From Xiphias gladius (taxonomy: Eukaryota; Chordata; Actinopteri; Istiophoriformes; Xiphiidae), in assembly GCF_016859285.1 (NCBI RefSeq), contig NC_053419.1:16685501-16749500 (forward strand): a stretch of DNA of 64,000 bases, read 5' to 3'. Shown here piece after piece: positions 48,211 to 60,000 of the stretch. The notes under the pieces are model-generated. The model saw nothing but the letters and a program-made list of their open reading frames with translations. It had not been told where the DNA came from and searched no databases. The stretch's first letter is position 1. Every line of letters starts with the position of its first letter. Both the position numbers and the translations under genes were made by a program.

Positions 48211-51200
48211 ACACACACACATTTATTGACTGTGCCTAACACTGTAGGCAGTGTGTCATCACTAAGTGTAACTGGCTGCCAAGCCACGATTTCTTCCTGC
48301 ACTACAATCTCTTCCTTTTGGCTGTTTCTCTGTCTCCAATAATATAACCTGTCTCCTTTAAGCCCTCTTTTCCACAATGCAGAGGTTTTTTTTTTTTTCC
48401 CCCTTTTTTCTTTTTCCCAATGTAGTACACCATCAGTGACCTGGCTGTCAGCTGTTGCAGCTTGCTTTTTGATACATAAGGTGACGCTTTGAGGGTGAAC
48501 CATAAGTCAAATTAGTCATAGAAGTTGGAACAAGGCAGCCCCTTTTTTTGGACGATGTATCTCCGAAAGGCCAAATTATCATAGGGGCTTTGTCAGCTCT
48601 GTGCATGGACGCGGATAACTCCCCCACTAACTTTGACCTCAGGGCAAAGTAGCCTTAAAACCCACATTTTCACATGCTGATACACTGGTGAATCGCTTTG
48701 CTGTCTCACAGTATAAAGCATTCTCCCATAAATGTACAGTTTGTAAATCTCTCTCTCTGTTTTACCTTGTACTATAGCCAAATAAAAATATTGCAAGTGC
48801 TTAAGCATCAGCATTTCAGCATTGCAAACTAGGATGACAGCTGAGTCTTATATTGGGTAGTTTTTCAGTGCAAACAGAATGGCCTATAAAACCACCAGAA
48901 GTTTTTGGCGGGGCATAGGAGACAGTGTATGTCTATTCTGTTTGAAGTAGACTTGGATATTTTTCCCCAAAGAGGGCTGTGCTGTTTGCCTTATCAAAGC
49001 TGCAATCTGTAAGATATTCTGCTCCCCAATCTGCTGCTGCCTTTTTTTTCTTGTCCATTTTTAGCAACAACTTCCCTTGTGCTTCTTTCTTCTTTTTTCA
49101 AGCTGCGAGAAATAACAGGGATCAATTTGTCCTCTAGATTTGTTGTTGCGTTTTTTTGTGGGACTATTGGCTCTAAGTGGTATTTAGTGGGTCATTTAGC
49201 AAGGAAATCTTCACTTCCTGTTGTAATCAGTGTACATGTTGAAAGAGGATATGGATGTCATATTCTGTGTGTTTGTATAAAACAGATTTATGGATATGTT
49301 TATTCTTCCCTTTCTCCTCCTTTTTCTGTGTACCTTCTCTCTGCTGTGGTCCTTGGCAGGATGCTCATGCAGATCAGTAACAGCAGAAAGGCTGAGGTTA
49401 TGGCCTTAAATCATAACATTAATGAAGAGATGTGAAGAGTGTAGAGGGTAGAGATCATATTTACCAGTAACATTTGAATGTAAGTTAACTTTAGTTATCT
49501 TTATTGATAAAGATATTGGTGTTTTGTGGAAAGTAAGCTTAGCTACACCAACTCAGACAACAGTTGGATCCAAGAGAATGAAGTGGTAGGTTATGTCTAA
49601 ATTAAGAGGTAAATTACTGGGTTTAAAAATGACCAGACTGCTTGCGACTAGGAGTGAGGACATTGATGAGAGGTGTGGAGGTAGATAAATGGGCAGGGAT
49701 TCGAAAGAGATCATGTGAATGGAAGGAGGGATGGACAGGGGTAAGTAGGATGTGTTTGGGGGGGCAGTTGGCACTCCAGGGCAGCATGGGGTTGTAACAG
49801 GAGGTGGTGGGGCCATTTGTAGTCACATGACTGACAGGCAACCCACAGTCACCTCGGAAACCAGGAGCGCCGGCCTCTCTTATCCAATCATGTCAGGAAT
49901 GCTGGCCGTCACTGGGCTCAGGCTATTTCTGCTGTCTGTCGCTAGTGCTTGGTAGTGCTAAGAGTCTGGCATACAGGGATCCTTCTTCTTTTTTTTTTTT
50001 TTTTTTTGTTTTCCCCCCTCACCCTTCCTCTCTCTTTAGCCTTCACTCTGCCACTCCTTTCAGTGTGTAGTGTAAAGTTGTCAGCTCTTTTTCAGTGGCT
50101 GTTTAGTTTTTGTGGTGTGACTTCTTTCCTCCGTACAGTTTACTGTGGGAAGGAAAGTTGTGGAAGAGACTCGGACAGGGTGGGAGGGGGGCGAGAGAGT
50201 GTGGAAGAAAAAAGGGGATCAGTCATCTAGCCAGCCAAAGGAGAGAAGTGGGCGACACTAAGAGACAGAGACTGGAGCCAGAGGAGAGAACCAAAGAGCC
50301 ATTCAGAGAGAAATTGAGAGGGAACGGGAGCTGTGGGACGTGAGGTGAAAATGGCACAACGTCTGCGTTTGTACTTTGGCTCAGGCCGCAGTAACACAGC
50401 CCCGGAGATACTGGAAGGAGACTCTGAGGAGCAGCAGGGAGACAATGACGTGGTCACAGCGCTCCGCATGCAGCCACCTCTGTTATCAAGGCCTTCTCAA
50501 GAGCAAGCTGCGCAGCACGTTCCACCAAGAGCTTTTGGTTTACGCTCGGAGCCTTCGCTAAAACGCAGCTCCTCTATGTTCATACCCCAGCTTGCCGCCT
50601 ACAGTGACCCACGGCCCACTAAGAGCTCATCCATGCACATCTCCCTTCAGCGTTCAAATGGATCAAGTAATGGAGATTCCAGTGGCCATGCTGATGATGT
50701 CCCGCCACCTTGTTATACTCCCCCAGGACCTGCGCCTGCCTATACTGAACCACAGATCCGAACAGATGTTCCACAACAGCCACCTCCTCCATACTACAGC
50801 CCAGATTCTTTAAACTCTCAAACTTTTCTGACAGAGCCAAACCTGCCGAAACGCAGGGTCTTTAGTATTGGTCCAAATGGTCATACCATGTATAGGAGAG
50901 GACAACCTGGTATTAGTGTTGGTGGAATTTGTATCCAGAGGAACTCTCCTGATGGTTCCGATATCCAGCATTTCAGAATCCTCCCTTATGGTGGTACTGG
51001 CTGGTCTGTCCAGCAGCACAGCTTGGACCATTGCTCAGGTGTTAATGGTGGAACACAGAGACTAGTGTTTCAGCTCCAGCAAAATCAGAACCAGGATCAG
51101 AACCAGGGCATGCAACAGGCTACTGCATCACAGGAAGAATGCACAGATGTTGGCTTTGCCAGCTCAAGAGGTAGCCGTATGGTGCGTTACCCAAGAATTC

Positions 51201-54200
51201 GACTGGAGAGAAGCTCATCTCATCAGAGGCTGTTGCTGGAGAATCAACATCAGAAAACTGGAACAGATAGCCAAGCTATGGAGGAGACCCAAACAGACAT
51301 GGAGACACAGAGAATGGAAACAATAAACAGATCTAATGGTTGTACTTTCAAAATAAGTGGGGATACTCCTAGACGGCAGCCTCATTTCAAGATATATTTT
51401 ACCCCGGGAGGAGGTGGAGATCAGGATGTGGGCCGTGGCGATGATTCGATGAGGAATAACCCCAAGGTAAAGATTATCGGAAAACTTTAATAGTGCTGTC
51501 AGCCTTTCTCTAAAATGTTTGGTGAAAAAGTTTTTTAATGGAAAAAGATTGTATGTTTCTCCACGGTTTGCCTTAGAATGATAAAATCACTACACAAGAT
51601 ATATAGTTGTGTTGTCTTAATGGTAAAGAAATTCCTTGGAGAATGACTAATAAATATATAAACAAATAGTGAAATGTCACAAACATGACATTTACTTGAG
51701 TATAAGATAGCTCATATACACTGTGGCCAAAGTAAAGGGAGGCAGTAGGGCCATGGACATAACAAATGAAACAAGAAGCGTGAAATTTATGCTATGTAAC
51801 CTGTGCAAACTATGTCATTAGTTTTCACATCTAATTTGCAAATTGCTAGTATTTCACTTTTTTTACTCACTGAATCCAGCCCAGATGAGGAGAGGTCCGT
51901 ATAGTGCAGGAAGAGGGTGGTGACATTCTGGGAAGTGAAGAGCATAGACATGGTTTCTGAGCTAAAGCGCATACACACTGGCTTTCTTTCACTTTTGACA
52001 ACCACAGGCATTTGAAACATTACACACATCAGCCAATTGAGTCATGAAAGGAACAGGAACAGGCTTATGGATGAATGGATAATTTCTTCCCATGCACTTG
52101 TTGCCTTCTGTTTCACAGAAATGTCATACATAAGTTTGGTAATACCCTTAACTGCAGCCAATGCTCTTTGAGAGTTGGCTGTTTCTATCTTTAGTCTGTT
52201 TCGAGTGTGGTTGTTGATTTTGAGGGTGGGCAGGCGGCATGTCTTGTTTGGCTCTAGGCTGGTATGGATCCATATCCTCGCAGCTGCTCTGTAAGTGATT
52301 AGGAACAAAGATGTCATTACAGCCCAAACAACGATAAAGCAGTTTCACAAGCTGTATCAATATTTCTTGAAACCCTGAAATCTTTTGATGTTGCTCTCTG
52401 CTCTCCTTTGCTCACCCAATGGAGGCGAAACAAATCTAAAACTTGCACTTTCATAATCCTGGTGTCATTGCCTAATTTACTATTCACAAGCTGCTTTTTA
52501 AATCAATTTATATTTTTTATATTGGACTTTTCAGCAGTAGTAAGTTCCTAAACAATTTTCCCCCTTAATTTGAAACTTAGAAAATTAACTGAAATCTCAA
52601 GCTGCAGCAGTAAATAAGAATAATGTATAGTAGATATTGAAGTTATGAGGTTGTCCTTGACTATATTATGATTATTCCCAGTAGTTTCTCATGTAAGGTC
52701 TGCTGTCAGGAATCTGCAGGAAATATCTACAGAGTAAACTTGCTTGAAAGTTATAGTAAACTCTTGCAGAAAACACAGTTTTGTGTTGCAGAAATGTATA
52801 TGCTTTCTGTCCCGTGCAAATAAATTAGGACGCTCGTGCACACAGATGACCCGAGACGCAGGCCTGTAGTTTCATGTTATCCCTGCAATCAACTGGTGGT
52901 GGTAATATGCCAAGATATGCAGCAATGCACCAGGAAAGGCAGTAAAGAAGAAGACTGCTAGCAAGTAAACATAGATGTAAATAATGCAAGTTTTAAAATA
53001 TTTTTTAAAAAATCAGCTTTGGAAACGTTTTTTGAAGAAGGAGGTTACATACTAGGTTTTTGTGAGAAACATTGAATGTAAACATAACTTTTGTTTGTTT
53101 ATAAGAAAACTCCACAAGGAACCTTTAAAGCTGAACAAAATTGTTTACCATAATGGGCCAATTATCTGCCTCAATAAGGAGATGAGATTAATTTTGTTGT
53201 AGAATGCCCAAGTGACCAAAGATTCATCTCAGACTCTAAAATTTCTGTGTGTCATGAGAATGGTGATGTGATGGCTTTTATCATGTGAATAACATTTCTG
53301 ATAAACCATTTGCCTTTCTGACCATTAGGCTTGCCACAAGGATATCCACACTATGCTAAGCATTGCTTATTTTGAACGCAAATGTTTTAAATGTAAGATT
53401 TGGTAAAATATTTCTTTGTTTTTGTCTCAGAGTTGGAAACCTGAGGCATGATCAGACCTATGATGTGATTGACTTGCTAGTATTAGCTGTTCTCCACTAG
53501 TGCATCCACAATCTTAAAATATATTTTTTTTAGTCATATTTTTGACAGTACTTAGGCCATACTTGAATGTGTTATACCCACCTCCTTTCCCTTATTTTAA
53601 AACACGTGTGGTTGTGTTACCCCAGGGCATCCCGTTTCTCATGCAACAAGGAAATCCTCATTTAGACCATAATGACAGGTCTTCCCCAACTGGTGGCCTG
53701 GAGTTGGAGTGCCCCTTTTTAAAGCCCTGCATGGGATACTACGTGTGTGTGTGTTTTTGTGTGTGTGTGTGCCAGCTAGACTAGCTGCAGACAGCTATGC
53801 CACCGCACCGTGCCCTCGTTACAGCCCTGCCTTGTCGCCCTCCAGTTTCCATTCAGAAAGGGCTCTTGCAGGCCACTGGGCTGGCTATATTTACCTGAGA
53901 CGGGATTGTGGATGGATGGCGGTGCTCTTTTTATTTTGGTCCAGTAGCATGTGAGAGGGATTCAAATTGCTATTGTTGTGAAGGGCTTTTCTCTGTCGGC
54001 TATGATCTCTCAGCGTTGCATGCCATTGTAATTCAGTGGTGTCAGCACGCAGACTGTTGAGAAGGTGAGACAACCTTTTCACACCTCTTTGTCAGCCTGT
54101 ACTTGTTCCAGGTTCCTCTATATCATAAACCCTCAGTCTCTTACCGCTTCTTCATGTAGCTTAATAGCAGTTCCTTACAGCTACAGTTAGCATTGCCAAT

Positions 54201-57045
54201 TCCCTATAACTGCTGTGCTCACAGCTTTGAAAAATGACATTTAAAAAAATTTAACAGCGCCGTCTCTTTTCATAAACAATGTCGAGGTAAACTGTTGATA
54301 ATGTTTTATGTTCATTATTGGTGGAAAGGAATGTGGCTGTTGAATTTTTTTTTTAAATTTCCCTTTTACATAGATTTGAGCAACACAAAATTAAATAGCA
54401 TGCACTTACACTGTGATTGTGTTGCTGCAGAAATTTCTGAGACTGTTACATAAAACCCAAACCATCGGCATGTAGCTGGAAGTATGTGAGAAGAGAGTTT
54501 TGTGATTTGGATGAACTAACCTTTTTGTTTTTTATTTTCTAAGTTTTTACAAGCTAGCTAGCTATATACAGTCCTTCATCAGCCTCATGGCTCTTTCACT
54601 CTTCGTCAGTAGTGGCACCCTCCCTTGCTGAGTGTAACCTGGCCCTGGGAGGCAGCTGCAGGCTCAACTGTGACCCTCTGATGACTCTGCAATTATATCG
54701 CTCTGCATACACATACCCACAGCTTAAAATGCTTGTTATGGTTAAGGACAGAAAACAACAGCCATGTGTCCTAAGATTGCATGTGTCCCATAGGAAACTG
54801 CCATTGCTGCTGCGTCTTTCATATGTTGCAAGCTACAGGGTTGCTATTGTTTATATGTTCAAGTGTGGTAGCAAATGAGATTTCCAGGTCAAGATTAAAT
54901 GCTCAGAGTTACTCATCAGTGCTGAAAGGCTGGTAGGCTGATTCTTTGCAACATTAACTGTAATTAAAAACTTTAATTTATGAAACACTTTTCAAAACAA
55001 AGTGACAAAGTGCTTCATAAATTCACATCACAGGTTACATATCAACACGTGAAAAACTGTAATATGATACTGTCATATGCATGCTGTGTCCCAGGCTGCT
55101 TTTGTTGCTCTCTCCTAATTCAGATTCAGCTTATGCTTCACTGTTTTGAAATTCTTTGGAGTTATGGAAGCAGTAAATGAATTGTCTGGTTGGTTTGGGA
55201 AATGAAAGCAGATACTGCGGTAATTTACAACAGTGGTAGCTCTGGCTTTTCCAAGTAGGAATAGTTTAAACTGTGTCTGTCAGTGTGTGAGTGTAGGCAG
55301 TTGGATGTGTGTGTCTGTTAACGTGCCTGTGCATTAATAACTCTGTGTTTTTATGTGACTCATTTCTAACCTTTCATCATTGAATTCCAGATCTGTTAAC
55401 CGTAGTGGGAGTCCAGTGCACTCAGTCCCCAACACTGCTTTTTTTCCCCGTCTGTCAATCAGAGTAAACCAGTGTGCTCGACACCTGAACTTCACATTAG
55501 TGTGAAATACTGTACTCGGGAAGCATAGTTGTAAGAGACTACCACCCACGCAGACCTAGAATCTGTAAGGGCTTATGTTTTTCTTGTTCGTACTAAATTA
55601 TTTAATTTTGAAATTGCAAAACTATATTTGCTCAGATTTAAAGACACACTAAGGACTAAATCTGTGGTTTTCAACCCTTTTTTCTCACACAATTTTTGCC
55701 ACAAAAGGGACAATAGAAACCACAAACATTATCAAATTTTATTTTCAATTCAAGTGCATATACCGGATTCCCCAGTGTTAGTTTTCAATCTGAGATTGTT
55801 TCCATAACTTCTTACTGAATTTTTTTTTTGACTGCATTACTTTTGTGCAGCAGTGAAGCAACTTTTAAAGATCCCACAATATTGAAAATTTGATCTTTTG
55901 TACATTAAACTTTAAAAAAGAATTAACATTCTGTGCAGCACAACAAACTGCAGGGTTGCTCTTTTATTAAAAGAGTTTTCAATTGAAAACACTTGGTAAT
56001 TTTTTTTTTTTTTTTTAAATTTCGACCATTTGGCAACCCATTAAGTCTCCCATAACCCACAGGTGGATCACAGTGAGAAACACTGGACTAACAGAAATAT
56101 CACTCATTTTTTCAACCCAGCCTTTCCTGTCAAACCAGTGTCTACAAATAGGCATTGTTGTTAGTTAATGCCTGTTGTCTAAATAAGTTGTGTCCCACAC
56201 AGGCTACTTCCAAGAATGGGCTTTTCCATCTCGGACAGGTAATCATTGCTCCCCCTGGGGGCTGCTGCAGTGCAGCTCAGTCATCTGTCAATCTCCCCCC
56301 TTTCCTTTCAGTCTGCATTTATTATGGCAAAAGGATGGACAATTCTGCAGGTTTCTTACATTGAAACCTTCCCTGACTCTTCCCTGTTGTCACGTTCATC
56401 CTTCTCTCCTTCTGTCTGGCTGACTTGGCTTCTATCTGGTGGCAGTGGATGTTATTTTCCCTTGCTGGGTTCACGGGTTCTTCTCCTATGAAGTAATACC
56501 AAAGGCCTGTCCATAGATAAAACCTTAGACAGAGCCTTGTGGCTGGACACCTGTGGAAATCTGTGCTGATTGATAAAGAAGATAAAATCTTTTTCACCTG
56601 ATTAACAAACAAGATAAATTGCCTGATATTTTTAGTTAAATGTAGTATAAATTGCTCAAAATTGCTTAAATCTAATTGCACTTTCCTGTTTTGCAACCAT
56701 CTGAGATTTTCAGATCTCCACAAGTGTTCATTATTAAAGCTAGAGGTTATTCCTGGATGGGGCTCTCCATGAAATGAAAATCTTTGTCTCTTTCACTCTG
56801 TCTGTGACCAACACAACATGCTGCTGGATCTTCTGATGCATTAGTTAATTCACTTCAACGTTATGGTTTTCCCCTGTCTTTCCCTGCTGGAAATTTTGGT
56901 ATTCTCTACACAGACTCAAAAAGCTGTTACTTCTCAAATAAAGCTGCTGAAGGTGACCCCTCTTGTTTTCTTTCCTAGACCAGAGATGATTTCCTGGGTC
57001 AAGTTGATGTTCCACTCAGTCATTTACCGGTGAGTTATTTGCATC

Positions 57046-57087
<42 letters not shown>

Positions 57088-60000
57088 TCCTGTGTGTCTG
57101 TCTGTGGGTGTGTGGGTGTGGCCAGACTAACTGTTATAATATTGTTTTGAATACTCAGCTGTTTCTTACCTAGAATTTTGCACTGCCCTATTAACCTCTG
57201 TGAAGGTCAGGCAAAGAGTGTGTTTATGTACCTGTTTTGAGTGTGAGAAAGTGCTAGCCACGCAAGCAGCGTTTTGTTGTGATCAAACAGCCTGTTAGAA
57301 ATAGACAGCGGGTTGTCTAGAATGTAAACAGAGGTGGCTGTCCTGAGGGCAGGCTACCCACAAAACCAATGGAAAAAGCTACACGTGTCAAATTCACACA
57401 CTCACATGCACTCGCTTGGAAACTGAGGACTGCTGAGACAACAGCTTTTAAAAACAATCACATGCAGAACCACTGTGTGCTGCTTGGAAGTTTTGACAGT
57501 TTATGTTTAATTTGAGTGAACAGGGCCTGAAACTAAAACAAACAGACCTACAGCTCATTCTGACGCAGCATGTCTTCCGCTCAGTTGAGAACTGTGCTGT
57601 CAGACTGTTTGTGGCTCTCTGAAGTTCTGTCAAAGTTTGGAACCTTAAAAGCATATCAGTAAAAGGTGTTGGGTTAATTATTAATGTACTTTTTGGCTCC
57701 CACAGGGCCAGAGAATTAGTAGCAGATAAAAGCAGCAGCTGAGTTATGTTGAGAGGTGAAGCCATTGGAAAAAATAGAGAGTATTCAGTCCTCATGCAGC
57801 TAATGTATATAAGCCCATAAACAAATTGGCTTAGCATGAGTAAGTTACTTCTATGTTTGTGTATATGCTGTGATCTGCATTTTATGCGTATTTTGATTTG
57901 ATCCATTAGTTTTATGCAGGATTACATGCTGTAGGAATTGCGGTCTTATTCATAGTTACTGGACATTACTGTAGTCATCTCCTGTTTCTCTGTACTAGCC
58001 TCTCCTAGATTCTTTCACTTTTCATGAATCACACCAGCCATGCTGACTCATCAGAAGCAGTCTGGTAGCTACATTTGCCTTGTGGAAGCCTGAGCTACTT
58101 CAGCTGCTTCCAAACACAGTTTCATGCACCATACAGCATGAAACCTCTTGCCAACTCATGTCCTCACTCAAACCCTGCTTTGCATTAGTCACACATAAGG
58201 TTCATGTTGCTTCAAGCTTTTAAAGCAGTGTCTTCACACAATTATTTGGATGCATTATGTACAAAACTTCTTATCAGCTCTTAATGTCTAATGTGTTAAT
58301 GACAGTTTGTTCCCAACAGAGATGAGAGATGGAACTTTATTGATCCATACAGGGGAAATTCACTTTTTACAGTAGCTCAAAAGTAGTAGAACAGCTTCAT
58401 CACGTCTTTTTTTTAAATAAATTAATTGATTTTTTTTTTTTTTTTTCCTTAATTACAAAACTTGCATTGAAGCTGACAGTCTGATTTTAGTTACATTACA
58501 AAGCAGTATGTGGTGAGTAGCCAGTGTGGACTGGTTTTGCCCAGTCAGACACTAGTGGGAGATCGCTCTGAATTGCAAAAGACCTTTCTGCTGTTCAATA
58601 TGTAACAGGAGAAGCTCAGCATTGCATAATGAGCCTGCGATGGCTGTGCAGAGGATTGTGGCCGCGCTGTAAACCAATGACTGCTATTTTGATACTGCCT
58701 AACATGTGTATTTGCTTGTGTGTTCAATTGATTGCTGTCAACAAATGCCCCCTTTTAATTTGCAGACAGAGGATCCTGCTATGGAGCGTCCCTACACATT
58801 CAAGGACTTCCTCTTGCGGCCCAGAAGGTCAGTTTCTACTAGATGTGACAGACAGGATGTGACAAGTAATCAGTGAAAATAGGTGCCAGTAATTAAACTT
58901 CTTAGTTTGAATTGTGTCAGCTTTGCCTCCATTAGCAGGTGGAGTAGACATTGACAGATTATTAAACTCAGTGACTATAATCCTGGTTTGCAACACTATG
59001 TAGACTGGTGTCATATCTCATGAAAGTGTTAAGTTCATGTGGAGGTCAGTTGAAAACTAAAGGTGAAAGACCATCTGGTGCTATTAGGCAGTTTGGAAAC
59101 TCCCCTATATTTCTAAGCATTACCTTACTAGGTGCTCTGAGGGTGCAGGCCACCTGGTTTTAATGTGCTGTTTTTAAGGGGGGTCTATTCTTGCTGATGT
59201 TATCCTTCCAGTCACAAGTCCAGGGTGAAGGGTTACCTGCGTCTGAAGATGGCCTATCTGCCCAAACAAGGAGGACACGAGGAAGAAACTGGAGAAATGA
59301 GGGAGGAAGCTGAGGTAACTTGTTGGCCACTGTTGTCAGTGAGTTAGCTTTAACTGCTGACTTTGCATTACCTAAGGTATCTTTTTGACTGTCCTGTTCA
59401 TAATAACATGAAACCAAACCAGATTCTAGTTTTATTGTTTCCTTCCACATAAAGAAAACACAGTTTTAAAGAGCCTAAAGATTAAAGTAAATGTCGCTCT
59501 GTGGACTAATGTACTAATGGCTGATGTGAGAGTGTTTTTTGCTAAGAGTGAGAATATAAAGGACAGTTCTTCGCTCTATTCTTTCTCTAAGAATTCCGGC
59601 GGCATCTTGGTGCCAGAATCTGGGGAAAGTCTTTTCCAGGTCAGAGTCTGGAAAAACCATTTACTATACGGCCTGTTATTTGGAGAAAAAGGAGCTTCTC
59701 CTCTTTTACTTTGTGTGTTCTTGCATGTGTATGTGTGTTCAAGTGCGGATTTCTTATGTACTGTGGAAGAGTGCTAGAGAGCATGAAAGGTGCTATAAAT
59801 TTTCAGACGGCGATAGACTTCATAGATAGGGTGACATTTAGCAAGCAAAGTACGAAAACTTAAATGCCAAACTGCTAACTTTCCTTCACTTTATGTTCTT
59901 ACTGTGAAAAATGCTCTTTTTCACTCTGTAGAGTTCCTTTTTACCTCTTTACAAATAACATGTATTACGCCAGCTTTAGTAATGTACTGTCCTCATGGTT

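Noticed and set aside
50333..50350. Earlier GTG start for the long nedd4l exon
   Set aside because: Homology to the MAQ start of NEDD4 isoform 1 begins at the ATG at 50351.
56322..56723. 133-codon minus-strand frame
   Set aside because: AT-rich, no similarity, inside a nedd4l intron.
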